This document shows positions 10,186-21,839 of a stretch of DNA of 64,000 bases, in pieces. Source of the stretch: Brachyhypopomus gauderio (lineage: Eukaryota; Chordata; Actinopteri; Gymnotiformes; Hypopomidae). Under the pieces are notes generated by a model. The model was not told the DNA's origin and searched no databases. It saw only the letters and a list, made by a program, of their open reading frames with translations. A program made the position numbers and the translations under genes. Position 1 is the stretch's first letter, and every line of letters starts with the position of its first letter. The DNA lies in assembly GCF_052324685.1 (NCBI RefSeq), contig NC_135213.1, forward strand, positions 329,501-393,500. The letters run 5' to 3'.

Positions 10186-10400
10186 TCAAAGTCAAAGTCA
10201 AATTTATTTATATAGCGCTTTTTACAACACATGTTGTCACAAAGCAGCTTTAAAATCGTATGGGTCCAGATCCCTAATGAGCAAGCCAAAGGCAACAGTG
10301 GCAAGGAAAAACTCCCTATGATGGTGGGGATTAGGAAGAAACCTCGGGAGGACCAAGACTCAAAAGGGAACCCATCCTCCATTGGGCGACCTGTTAGCAC
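10183..10400 (+). repeat. SINE-like or LINE-tail repeat, copy 1
   Basis: It begins with AGTCAAAGTCAAATTTATTTATATAGCGC and continues with a strongly conserved body that is repeated at 49733-49946. Shared strings are CAACACATGTTGTCACAAAG, TGGGTCCAGATCCCTAATGA and AACCTCGGGAGGACCAAGAC. The AGCGCTTTTTACAACA start is typical of abundant fish retroposon tails. It is inserted at the end of the integrase relic. Confidence 0.75.
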
Positions 10401-10504
10401 AAGTCTGTATTTGTGGACAAAAGGTGGTTCTACAGTAATAGTTAAAGTTCTTGTTCCCTGGCCAAGTAGTCACAGTCCCTTCAGTGCAGATGGTGAGCCT
10501 CAAG

Positions 10505-11469
10505 CAGGGTTAATTTTGACAGCATTTTCTGATTTAGTTTTAGTCTTAGTGTTTTGACTAAAATGTCATTTAGTTTTAGTCATAATTTAGTCCTTGGAGT
10601 TGTTTTTAGTCTTAGTCTAGTTTTAGTTGACTAATTATCATTAGAATTTAGTCGACTAATTATCAAAAGAATTTAGTTGACAAATATAAATGGTCTAATA
10701 GTCATTATATACACTTGCACAAAATTAAACATTTTTATTAACCAGTTACGGAATATTATTGTTTGTATGTGCAATATATCCAAAAACAAATTTCCAAACA
10801 ACTTTATTGACCTGAACTTATAGTTATTGAGCATAACAATAACAAAACATTGATGACCAGTTGGCCCGCTCTACCTGAAAAACATATGGAGTTTGATATG
10901 CACAATACATATTACATTCTATATAAAACTGGGTGCCGTAAAAACAGCAATGCCATAGCCTGCAGATGACATTTCATTTGTTGTATTTTTCCCGACATCA
11001 TCGTCCCACATGGTTTACACACCGTCTTGTTTTTCTCAAAATAAAAGGAGAAATGTGTCCATATATCGCCGCTCATCTTTCTCCCTGCTGACATTGTCGA
11101 GTTAACTTCGAGTTTAATTTCATGAGTGACCACAGTTTACAGGCTGGTATGGTCTTCCCAGGTTCTGTGCGATGTGAAGACGTTAGTACTGGGTTGGTCC
11201 CGCCTCTCTGTGTACGCTAAAGTAGTTATGGTTGGATCTCTTCTTAATTTATCCCTACCTTTCACTAAACTAAATCAGGTCTGATTAGATGTCGTCGCTG
11301 GCCAATTTTCATCTCGTTTTTATTTGTTGACGAAAATGTCCATTAATTTCGTCATCGTTTTTATCCCTTCGTATAGTTTTTATTTAGTTATTGTCTCGTT
11401 TTCATCATGAAAAAAAGGTTCGTTGACGAAAACTATGACGAAAATTATTCGTCAACGAAATTAACACTG
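10505..11469 (-). mobile_element. hAT element (965 bp) that keeps a BED zinc-finger exon
   Basis: Inverted ends CAGGGTTAATTTTGAC and (reverse complement) CAGTGTTAATTTCGTTGAC are flanked by a perfect 8-bp duplication GCCTCAAG at 10497-10504 and 11470-11477. Subterminal TTTAGTTTTAGTC repeats are present. No catalytic domain remains. Confidence 0.9.
10912..11133 (-). pseudogene. BED zinc-finger exon of hAT transposase
   Basis: The reverse-strand ORF reads MVTHEIKLEVNSTMSAGRKM, then SGDIWTHFSFYFEKNKTVCK, PCGTMMSGK and MKCHLQ. Trp and Phe before CxxC (VCKPC) and a later Cys-His pair fit the BED fold, the DNA-binding module at the N-terminus of many hAT transposases. The catalytic and dimerisation regions are missing, so it cannot transpose. 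Whether the exon is still transcribed is unknown. Confidence 0.65.
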
Positions 11470-11699
11470 GCCTCAAGTAGGACCTAGCATCAGCACATCC
11501 TCTTGCAGCAATGGCACATCCAACACCGGGCATCAGTACATCCACTGGCAAGCCAGACCATCTCCCAGGTGCTTGTAGGTGCTTGCATGCAATCGTCTTA
11601 TGTAGAAGCATGCAAAAAGATAGACAATACAGATTGAGTGTGTGGACATCAATTTAAACCACCATTGATTTAAACGTACATAGTCTCTCTGTACTGAGT

Positions 11700-11790
11700 C
11701 TAAGCAGGTGAAAGCAATGATGTTAGAGCCAGCAGACCATCTGCTACACTCCTTTGTTCCCGGTGACTGGGTTGCAGAAACAGATGATTC
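11700..11790 (+). pseudogene. Integrase C-terminal domain relic
   Basis: MMLEPADHLLHSFVPGDWVA contains HSFVPGDWV, the start of the SH3-like C-terminal domain typical of class I-like retroviral integrases (x-PGDWV). A stop follows soon after. Its place downstream of the integrase core supports one broken provirus. The stretch 11478-11699 and 11791-11962 shows no other recognisable gene. Confidence 0.6.
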
Positions 11791-11967
11791 CTAAAGCTTT
11801 CTGAAAGAATTATGTGGTTGAAATTCTGTAACCCGTAAATGGTAAGCACAATAAAAGTCAGAAGCAGTTGGGTAAGATTGTAAAGTAAGATAAATTTATT
11901 AAGCAAGTATGGATCAATCCAGAGTTCTCATTTTACATACACTCAACGCCTGCAAAAGAGAGCTAAT

Positions 11968-12433
11968 TGTCACGTAGGGCAACGCCCCCTCTCGTAGCTG
12001 CCACTCTGGGTTCCCTTATGTCCGTGTTCCCTGCCTGTTCATCCCGCCCAGCTCGTTTGTCTTCGTGATTCCTCGTTTGTTACCACGCCCCTGTATTATC
12101 GTTCACACCTGTCCCTCGTTTTCTGTCCCATGTATATAAACCCCTGAGTCTCCCTTGTCCTTTGTCTGGTGTTTTGATATATTTTGGATGTTTAGCTGTT
12201 TCTGTGTTTATCGCTATACCTGACCGTTTATTTGTTCCCGTCTTTTGGTTTCCTGCTTGTTACTCGTGTTCCCCTGTTTTAGTTATGCCCGTATACGCCT
12301 GTTTTACTGACTGCCCTCCCGTTATCGACCCGGACTGGCTAAGTGACGACGAGTATGATATTCCCTTTAATAAATCTCGCTCTTCTCAGCGATTGTGTCC
12401 GTCTCCTCGCTCCGTGGCGCAAGCCACGTTACA
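11968..12433 (+). repeat. 5' LTR of proline-rich element copy 2
   Basis: It opens TGTCACGTAGGGCAAC and ends GCCACGTTACA. The promoter-like TGTATATAAACC lies at about 12130-12141. AATAAA at about 12369-12374 is the poly(A) signal and is at the same time read as Asn-Lys in the long ORF. No TGG-type primer-binding site follows the LTR end; the next bases are TAACACCAGACC. Confidence 0.9.
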
Positions 12434-14318
12434 TAACACCAGACCTAACAAGGACACAGCGAGAGAGCGAGACTCTGGTAAGTTCAACCGCTGTAATGAG
12501 ATGTTGACTGGTTTAATTCGGTTCGACTCTCCGGTATTACAGCGCGAACAAACCAGAGACAGGAATTCCCCTTGCGCTGTGGGTACAGGGGAGTCTCGTC
12601 GCCGTAAAAACAAAGCGAAATCACTTTCGGTTTCTGGCTTTAGCGACGAGCTCCCTGATAAGCGCTACGTGTCTGCCCGACTCGACACACGCTACAGGGA
12701 GGAGCAACCTGTAGCGCGAGATTCGGGTAGACGGAAGGAATGTGCAGACGAGCGTTGGCTTGGCTCTCGGTTGGCTTTCAAAAGCCATTGTGAACTCCCG
12801 ATGCCTCCGTCGAGGCGGAGTCACAATGAAAGCCACCGAGAAGCAGTTGTGTCTGTATGTTCTTCCAGGCGCAGACCAGACCGGGGAAGGAGGAAGACCA
12901 CGCCCCCGGTTCAGAGCCCCGCTGCCACAACGCATGAGGTCGTCGCCTGCCCTGAGGAGCTCCTCCCTCCTTCAATCCTGCCGTCCTCTCCCCTAGAGAC
13001 GCCCAAGAATTTTTTGGGGGGGAGTAGTGGTCACTCAAACCAGGAGTGGCCGGCTCGGACCCCCGGTGACGTCAGTATGGCGGTCACGCCCCCCGATGAC
13101 GTCAGTATGGCGGTCACGCCCCCCGATGACGTCAGTATGGCGGTCACGCCCCCCGATGACGTCAGTGCGGCGACTCCGCCCCCCGAGGACGTCAGTGCGG
13201 CGACTCCGCCCCCCGAGGACGTCAGTGCGGCGACTCCGCCCCCCGAGGACGTCAGTGCGGCGACTCCGCCCCCCGAGGACGTCAGTGCGGCGACTCCGCC
13301 CCCCGAGGACGTCAGTGCGGCGACTCCGCCCCCCGGTGACGTCGGCCCGATGGTGGTTCCGCCCCCCGAGGACGTCGGCCCGATGGTGGTTCCGCCCCCC
13401 GAGGACGTCGGCCCGATGGTGGTTCCGCCCCCCGAGGACGTCGGCCCGATGGTGGTTCCGCCCCCCGAGGACGTCTCACCCACGCCGGTTCCTGTCTCCG
13501 CGACCCAGGAGGGGTCGTCCTTGCCGGCTCCTGTTCCCGCTGCCTGCCTGCCGGCTCCTGTTCCCGCTGCCTGCCTGCCGGCTCCTGTTCCCGCTGCCTG
13601 CCTGCCGGCTCCTGTTCCCGCTGCCCGCCAGCGGACCCCGCCTGTTCCTGCTGCCCGCCAGCGGACCCCGCCTGTCCCCGCTGCCCGCCAGCGGACCCCG
13701 CCTGTCCCCGCTGCCCGCCAGCGGACCCCGCCTGTTCCCGCTGCACGCCAGCGGTCCCCGCCTGTTGCCCTTGAGACTGTGCTGCCCCCTGTTGGGCATG
13801 GACTTCGTGTTCCCCCTGCTCCGCCCTGTGCCTCCTATGTTCCGTTGCCCGTGTTCCCCTTGCTCCCTGGTCCTGTCCCTGGTTTTGTTTTGGTCCCTGT
13901 CCCCGTGGTTGTGTCTGTCAAGGTCTGTGTTCCTGTTCCCGTGTCTGTTTCCTGTGGTGTCGTCTCTGTCCCCGTCCCCATGTCTGTTCCCCAAGTTGTC
14001 ACCCACCTTGTGCCTGTGCCCGTCTCTGTTGTTCATGCTGTCTTTGCCTCCGTGTTCTCCTCTGCCCTGTCCCCTGGCCCGACTCCCGTGTCTGTCCCCG
14101 GTCCTGTCCTGTCCAGTCCTGCTCCTGTGCCTCGCCATGGCCCTGTCCTGCCCCCCTGTGTCCCGTATCGTGCCGTGTCCCGGCCCAGCTCCTGGCCAGT
14201 CTCCATGTCCCCTGTCTTTGTCCCTGCCATGCCCCAGGTCCCATGTCCTGTTCTGCCCGGTCCTGTCCCTCTGGTCTGTCCTGTGTCTTCTGTTCCTGTC
14301 CCTCGCCGTGTGCCGTAG
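12285..14318 (+). CDS. Intact proline-rich repeat protein of LTR element (677 aa)
   Basis: One open frame runs from ATG at 12285, inside the 5' LTR, to TAG at 14316-14318, 50 bases before the 3' LTR. I chose this ATG because the solo LTR at 29.6 kb keeps the same Met (MPV.AC..DCPP). Order: head with PVIDPDWLSDDEY and IPFNKSRSSQRLCPS; charged middle with TARERDSGKFNRCNEML and KRYVSARLD; GGS hinge; ten 30-bp and four 33-bp repeats (DVSAATPPPE, VVPPPEDVGPM); PAPVPAAC and PPVPAARQRT blocks; a Val/Pro tail with PVPVSV repeats. No signal peptide, zinc knuckle or protease motif is seen. The same domain order survives in diverged copy 1, which supports real coding. Function is unknown; a gag-like packaging role is a guess. 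Confidence 0.7.
   Translation: MPVYACFTDCPPVIDPDWLSDDEYDIPFNKSRSSQRLCPSPRSVAQATLHNTRPNKDTARERDSGKFNRCNEMLTGLIRFDSPVLQREQTRDRNSPCAVGTGESRRRKNKAKSLSVSGFSDELPDKRYVSARLDTRYREEQPVARDSGRRKECADERWLGSRLAFKSHCELPMPPSRRSHNESHREAVVSVCSSRRRPDRGRRKTTPPVQSPAATTHEVVACPEELLPPSILPSSPLETPKNFLGGSSGHSNQEWPARTPGDVSMAVTPPDDVSMAVTPPDDVSMAVTPPDDVSAATPPPEDVSAATPPPEDVSAATPPPEDVSAATPPPEDVSAATPPPEDVSAATPPPGDVGPMVVPPPEDVGPMVVPPPEDVGPMVVPPPEDVGPMVVPPPEDVSPTPVPVSATQEGSSLPAPVPAACLPAPVPAACLPAPVPAACLPAPVPAARQRTPPVPAARQRTPPVPAARQRTPPVPAARQRTPPVPAARQRSPPVALETVLPPVGHGLRVPPAPPCASYVPLPVFPLLPGPVPGFVLVPVPVVVSVKVCVPVPVSVSCGVVSVPVPMSVPQVVTHLVPVPVSVVHAVFASVFSSALSPGPTPVSVPGPVLSSPAPVPRHGPVLPPCVPYRAVSRPSSWPVSMSPVFVPAMPQVPCPVLPGPVPLVCPVSSVPVPRRVP
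13068..13480 (+). repeat. 30- and 33-bp coding minisatellite
   Basis: GACGTC recurs every 30 bases from 13068 to about 13338, then every 33 bases to about 13470. The first units carry TGACGTCA, a CRE-type palindrome; later ones GGACGTCAG or GGACGTCGG. All unit lengths are multiples of three, so copy-number change keeps the frame. Further 33- and 30-bp units (CTGCCTGCCTGCCGG, CGCCAGCGGACCCCG) follow to about 13760. Confidence 0.9.
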
Positions 14319-14368
14319 TTCCCTGTCCTGGTCAGTGTCCCTGTCCTGTCTGCCCTTGAGGGGGGTTA

Positions 14369-14834
14369 TGTCACGTAGGGCAACGCCCCCTCTCGTAGCT
14401 GCCACTCTGGGTTCCCTTATGTCCGTGTTCCCTGCCTGTTCATCCCGCCCAGCTCGTTTGTCTTCGTGATTCCTCGTTTGTTACCACGCCCCTGTATTAT
14501 CGTTCACACCTGTCCCTCGTTTTCTGTCCCATGTATATAAACCCCTGAGTCTCCCTTGTCCTTTGTCTGGTGTTTTTATATATTTTGGATGTTTAGCTGT
14601 TTCTGTGTTTATCGCTATACCTGACCGTTTATTTGTTCCCGTCTTTTGGTTTCCTGCTTGTTACTCGTGTTCCCCTGTTTTAGTTATGCCCGTATACGCC
14701 TGTTTTACTGACTGCCCTCCCGTTATCGACCCGGACTGGCTAAGTGACGACGAGTATGGTATTCCCTTTAATAAATCTCGCTCTTCTCAGCGATTGTGTC
14801 CGTCTCCTCGCTCCGTGGCGCAAGCCACGTTACA
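14369..14834 (+). repeat. 3' LTR of proline-rich element copy 2
   Basis: Same length as the 5' LTR and nearly identical to it. It ends GCCACGTTACA directly before the target duplication CTAAT. Confidence 0.92.
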
Positions 14835-15008
14835 CTAATTTCCCTCTCCGAGCTCTCATCTCTTATACTTTAGTTCATAAGCACACAAGGTGAACATGAG
14901 GTGATTAAAGCATATGATTGGATGAAATTGACATAAATCACACACGATTTGACAAATGTATATTGGCCTCTCCCCGCACGCCCCATCCACGCTTGGTGAT
15001 CTCATGAT

Positions 15009-16630
<1,622 letters not shown>

Positions 16631-16639
16631 TACATCTCT

Positions 16640-16940
16640 GCATGTGTGTGATTCATGTTAATCATGTCCATGCAGACACTGTAGCACAGTCTGTGTGAAA
16701 AGTACTTCTTGCACTGCTTAGTGATTAACTGTAACCATATTGAAGATGTTTTTCTGTGCCGTAACAGAGTTAGAGATAACATTGCTTATCCATTCCTATG
16801 CACCCAAGGTTGAATCACAGGGAAACTGATAACTGCACCTGGGAAGAAGGAATAGGCCTACTTAGTTTTTTCTACACACACACTTGAATCTGAACTGAGA
16901 GAGACAGTTCCGAGTTACTACAAGAAGTGTAAGCTTATGT
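16640..16940 (+). repeat. Retrovirus-like 3' LTR remnant
   Basis: This repeats 2345-2650 of the 5' LTR: GTGTGATTCATG, CATGTCCATGCAGACACT, GTCTGTGTGAAAAGTACT, GCACCCAAGGTTGAATC and CTGAGAGAGACAGTTC. It lacks the TATAAAG box and the AATAAA end present in the 5' LTR. The Tc1 element sits immediately upstream, at a TA that aligns with the 5' LTR, so Tc1 entered the LTR later. Confidence 0.75.
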
Positions 16941-17560
16941 AGCCCACGTAGAACATTCCAGAGTAACACAATATGACAATCAACAGCCAAAGACACGCCC
17001 ATGAAGCTGTCTGCCTGTAGGTATTCTAAGGAATTGCTTGTTTATATATTTCACAATCATTTTTGTGGGCTGAACTGCTGACATTTTATCCCATTTCAGT
17101 TCTACTAGTGACTTCATACAGATGCCAGTAGGATTAAAGACATAAAGGAGTATGTTGGGTGATTGATGGAAATTTGGCCCTAGTCTCTAGCTGAGCAATT
17201 AAACTACATTCACTAAAGCACTCACTAATGCATTCACTTTAATGTGCTTGAACTTGATAATTTACTACTTTGTGAGGTAACTGTCATAATAATGGAGCAA
17301 GTCAACTTGTACATAACCAACCTGAACCAAACAGACTACTTTATACAGTGTTGCACTTTGCATAACTCTGTTCTTAGTCTTCTCAGTATCTGCTATCTCA
17401 GACAACTGCACACTGATGCTGTGTCTGGAAGGCCCATGCAAATACTTCTCTGTCCACTTTGTGCATGGTAATAACCATACACTTTGTGTGTGGTTTACGA
17501 TTAGACTAAGGTAAGACAAGACCAGGGTACAAAGGTTTTTGGTGAACAGGCTAACCAAGG
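16941..17560. repeat. Local segmental duplicate 1, right half
   Basis: Paralogous to 47470-47905 and 56585-57085. Shared strings include GAACATTCCA, AAGACA or AAAGAC, CTGACATTTTATCCC, GGTGATTGATGGAAATTTGG, CTACATTCAC, AACTTGATAATTTAC and TCTGTTCTTAGTCTTCTCA. It carries on from the left half that ends at 2324. No ORF is kept among copies. Confidence 0.75.
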
Positions 17561-18535
17561 AAAAATACATGAAGTCCGTGACAGGTGGTTTGTTTACTTC
17601 ACTTGGCAAACCAGCACAAACTGTACAAAATTAAATATTCTCACTCTATAATGTAATCTAGACCCATAATCAAAACTGAAAATAATTAGTATAGGTTATA
17701 TTTCTGCTCAGTAGCATAAATACATGAAATGTAAATCAAGTTCTAGCACAGCTTCTGGGGAAAAATGGGCTTAAGACTCAGGCCTAATGTACCAGTATAA
17801 GGATTTCTACCTTGGAGACAACCAAACACTGCTGTAAGTCAGTCATGTCTTTGCAAAGTAATGGTTAACTGTTTGTTCACATGATAAAGTTCAGGTACCA
17901 AAGCTCCTGAGAATGTATTACACACTGCACTTTCATCATTACACATGTGGAACAAAATACTGGATTAAAGCTGTGAAAAAATGTGCTCTGGTCTTCACTA
18001 ACGGACCGATCAAACAAACCCTAGTTTGTAAGTTTATCAGCTGTGATATTCATATGTAAGTTAGATATAGGACTAAAGTCAGTAATGGTTAGAGCATCAT
18101 CTCATTAGGTTTGGTCCTTGTTCTGTGAAATCATTCTGTACTTCTGTACAATAATATACATCAGAAAGCAGCTTAACAACAGCAGGTATTAGTTCCAAGG
18201 GATGATTATGAGAGCTTCAAAATGTGTCCCCAGACATAAAATGTGTCCACATCCATAATGTGATGTTACTGTAAAGTAAATTTTGTATGCAGAAACAGAA
18301 ACGGACAGATTTTCAGTGGCCCTTTAAAATTGAAAATAAAAGTGCCTGTTCAAGGTGGACATGTGTAGACATATGTGTGTACACACACTACACTGAGCTC
18401 ATATACACACACACACCAGTGTGTGTGTATACAGACTGCACTGAGCTCATACACACTGTGTACACAGACTAGTTATAGGACATTGGTCCTGAATACATAA
18501 CTGAGACTGAAAGTGGACATTACACGTTGGTTAAA

Positions 18536-18603
<68 letters not shown>

Positions 18604-18838
18604 TCTTTTAAATATAACTTCCTAATTTTTTTATTTGCATAAACAAATTACACTTAGTGTAAAGGGTCTCTTCAGAGTAAAGGGTCTATTCTGTTAGTAG
18701 CACACATATCTAGAAGTCCAGTAACTTCATACACCCTCATGTCTTCTTTAATGCCTGAAACATATGTGCACTGAATATTACAGAGGGTGTGACATTTAGG
18801 CCCCACCCCTCTTGAGGGGTTCAGTGTTGATCCACCTG
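17561..18838. other. Gene-poor stretch upstream of the lectin
   Basis: I see no gene here. It holds CA-rich patches at about 18368-18466 and a near-pure (TA)n microsatellite at about 18539-18602. The last 60 bases include the lectin promoter. Confidence 0.6.
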
Positions 18839-18845
18839 TATAAAG
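18839..18845 (+). promoter_or_regulatory. TATA box of lectin gene
   Basis: TATAAAG lies about 30 bases before a short purine-rich 5' exon that ends at a donor GTAAGT at 18931. The next acceptor (TTTCATAG) is at 19260, five bases before the start codon. The order TATA box, untranslated exon, intron, coding exon is coherent. Confidence 0.6.
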
Positions 18846-18867
18846 GTGCCACCAGCTACTGTAGAAG

Positions 18868-19835
18868 ATTTAGGACGAGATCCACCTGCACTGCAGCTAC
18901 TAACACTTACACACCCACCTACACACCACCGTAAGTACCCCACCCACACAACTTACACACACACATGCACCACCGTAAGTACAGATGTTCTGTTATACAG
19001 TAATATTATAACACACCATATGTTCTGTTATAGAAGAGTATTATAACACACCATATTTTCTGTTATAGAGTAATAACACACCAGATGTTCTGTTATAGGA
19101 GAGTATTAAAACACAGCAACAGTTCTGTTATAGAGTAATATTATAACACACCAGATTGACTTTTATAGAACAGTAATGTAATCATAGGTTCTAGTTCAAG
19201 TTATGCATATTAGTATGGTGAAATCACCTTCTGAAATTATAAACCCTAAACCTTTCATAGGAAAATGAGTAAGAACTCCCTGTGCACCAATCAGCAATTG
19301 TTTAAAGGTGACTATATCGTCTCAAATGATGGGAACTACAAAGCTATCCTCCAGGTACAGTAAATGTTCAGAATACCTCAAACAGCGTGGAACTGTTATG
19401 GCCATTGTGAGAACACACTGAGTTCTATCTGTGTTTCTTTAGGATGATGGGAACTTTGTTGTTTATGGCCCAAAACCAATATGGGCTTCAGGGACTGATG
19501 GAAAACCAGCTGCTTTTCTCTCCATGCAGTCAGATGGAAACCTGGTTATATATGACACTCAAAACAAACCTATTTGGGCTTCTAACACTTGTCACAACAG
19601 TAAAACTGAAGACAACCGCACAACTCTCAACAATGACGGCAGTCTGACAATCTTTAAGGGATCTCAACAAACCTGGAAATCTAAATAGTAAAGTCACAAA
19701 CGACACTCCATTTTGATGCATTAGCTAAATGTAGCCTTTCAAAATGTAAAGCAGTGAGTAAACATCTACTATGAAAAGGTGCTCATAGCAAAAGGGTCAA
19801 TGGAATAAAAAATGTAATAAAAGCATGAAATAAAA
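18868..19835 (+). other. Lectin transcription unit (inferred extent)
   Basis: Inferred exons: 18868-18930 (untranslated), 19261-19354, and 19443 to the poly(A) region. AATAAA motifs at about 19804-19834 provide the 3' end. Introns are 18931-19260 (GTAAGT...CATAG) and 19355-19442 (GTACAG...TTTAG). A second CACCACCGTAAGTAC at 18967-18981 repeats the first donor and could be an alternative exon end. Confidence 0.6.
19265..19688 (+). CDS. Lily-type (B-type) mannose-binding lectin, 111 aa, two coding exons
   Basis: Coding exons are 19265-19354 and 19443-19688 (phase 0), giving 30 plus 81 residues. Such lectins (the pufflectin group of fish) bind mannose on microbial surfaces and act in skin and gill mucus. 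The signature QxDxNxVxY is present as QDDGNFVVY, with its Gln at the exon junction, and as QSDGNLVIY; a third site, NNDGSLTIF, is degenerate. IWAS occurs after each of the first two. There is no signal peptide, which is normal in this family. Length of about 110 fits, and no stop or frameshift is seen. It is the only intact host gene I can support. It lies about 1.7 kb downstream of duplicated segment 1, and I find no second lectin copy near the other segments. Confidence 0.9.
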
Positions 19836-21092
19836 TTTCCTTTTCATGTTTTTCACCTGATGTTTTTCATTTGTCTTTCATTTTATCACCAAAGAAACAA
19901 AATAAACATAAAATCTATAAATGTGTCTGCAAGGCAAAATCCAGAATAAGAGGGATATATACATATACTTATACACATGTGTATGTGTAAGGGAATTTGT
20001 GGTTTACTGTCTGTGACCCTCAGACAGAACACTCTGACATTTAGTTAGATATACATATACACACTGTTAAGGTTTCTGAAATAGTCTCTAGATATAGATC
20101 ATAGCCTTCAGGGTTCATAGACAGGATTATAAATTTGTAGAGCCCTCAGAGTTCCATACCCCAGCGGTGGGAGAACAGATTCACAACACACTGGTGTCAA
20201 AAAAGAGTTCCCAAGTTGAATAGTAATACATGTAGTTAAATACCGAACGAAGATGTGTCAACACAATTAGGTAAGACTAATAAAACATATGTATGATTGG
20301 TGTTCTCCTTATCAGGAAAGGAGACACAGTAGACTGGATCTAGGGGTAGACAGAGAGAGAGAGAAAGTGAGAGAGACAGACAGAGAGAGACAGAGAGGTT
20401 CTAACTGAGGAGAGGTTCTAACCGAGTCACACAGATAAGGGAGTGAACTAAATGTCAGTGTTCTATCTGTTCAAGGTGCGGCTTTTCTGTAGACTTTTCT
20501 TCACCCGTCAGAGGTGAAGCAGAGGAGCAGAAAGTTAATCAGGTGGTAGGTCAAAATTGTAAATCAAAGAAGAAAGTGGTCATTTTCATTTAGCTCATGC
20601 CACCAGCAGACACAACGGAGATTTTTTTTCAAACCAACATGTGCTGTACCAAATTCTGAGTCCCCTCGTTTGCACACGCATAAAGACACAACAGATGATA
20701 TTCGGGAGTTACAATGATTATAACTTATTTCATTGAGCACTCTAGTTTTGTCCTAACTAGATATTTAGACATAATGCTGCTGTAATACTGTGAAGTCGTG
20801 GTCAGAGGTAAACTTCGGTATATCCAGTGTGTATTTTATTTAAAATAATTAACACCCTTGAGCCAATGTGGCTTTGGACATAGATAATGCTATGCCATTT
20901 GCTGTGATGGATAATTAAATTCTAGCTCTTATTTATGCATAGAAACATAAATCGACAATATAATCTGTAGCGTCTTTATGCGCGGATAAACGAGGGGAGT
21001 CGGAATTCAACACAAACAGCAGCTGAAAGCCAAAATTGTCGCACATGAAATGCTACAGGCACTGTTAAGAAACTGATCAGTTCATTAAAATG
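19836..21092. other. Intergenic stretch downstream of the lectin
   Basis: No gene seen. There is a GAGAGA-rich purine patch at 20349-20398 and otherwise AT-rich unique-looking sequence. Confidence 0.55.
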
Positions 21093-21094
21093 TA

Positions 21095-21399
21095 CAGTGA
21101 GTCCCCGCTTAACGATGAGGTTAGAGATTGAAAAATCCGTCGTAAAGTAGTGTTCGTTGTTAAGCGTGACCCTAAAATTAGATAAGCTTTGATCGTAAAT
21201 ATAGAAACACAGCGTGAGAAAGAGCAATCGCGTTGCCGAGATGGGCTGTGGTGGAGGCTGCGCTGCCTCAGCTTATCGTACACAACACTCCACAATACTC
21301 CACAACACTCTACTGTGCTGCCACTGCTCCTCCGCGCACCACGCAAAATTAAAAAAAGTTGGTCGTAACTCCGGTCTGTCGTTAAGCGGGGACTCACTG
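21095..21399. mobile_element. Mariner-type MITE (305 bp)
   Basis: Perfect inverted ends of at least 20 bases (CAGTGAGTCCCCGCTTAACG) are flanked by TA on both sides (21093-21094 and 21400-21401). TA target sites and CAGT ends are typical of Tc1/mariner MITEs. Several ORFs on either strand within it are chance. A GTGCGGCTTATA-repeat region follows to about 21540 and looks like another MITE fragment. Confidence 0.9.
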
Positions 21400-21839
21400 T
21401 ATTTAGTTCAGTAGATATATGCGGCTTATAGCCCGGTGCGGCTTATAGGCTATAACATTTTCCATTAAAAAAAAAAACTTTGTAGGTGCGGCTTATATTG
21501 AAGTGCGCTCTATAATTCAGAAAATGCGGGTAAATGAAAATAGAGGAAAATACCTTATAGAAGAAACTATTATCTGGAAGATACTCTGGCGTGCCTTATA
21601 TCTAAGCTAAAATTTGATGAAAGCTGGGGCTGAAATGTAAGCTAAGAACTGGCTAAAATGTATGTATCATGCTACCTTGGTCAGAGATTTTAGTCCTGCA
21701 CGGGTTTTAGTTATAATACTGAACTAACCTGCCTGCTTGCCTACAACCAAGGATGGAAATAGGTGCAGAAGAAGGATTGACGTGAATAAAACTTATAAAA
21801 TATTTGACTCCAAATTATAGTTGGTAAGAATCTAAAAGA

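Larger units (their letters stand above)
11968..14834 (+). mobile_element. Proline-rich LTR element, full-length copy 2
   Basis: Two 466-bp LTRs (11968-12433 and 14369-14834) flank 1935 bp, with the 5-bp target duplication CTAAT at 11963-11967 and 14835-14839. The polypurine tract GAGGGGGG at 14358-14365 is three bases from the 3' LTR. By eye the LTRs differ at about two positions (TTTTGATAT against TTTTTATAT; ATGATATT against ATGGTATT). LTR and interior differ clearly from copy 1, so the two are separate subfamilies, each young. No enzyme domain is encoded. Confidence 0.94.

Noticed and set aside
13027..14469. 480-residue Arg/Pro-rich plus-strand ORF in a second frame of copy 2
   Set aside because: It covers only the repeat and tail region and shifts with repeat unit composition. 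It is a shadow of the 12285 frame.
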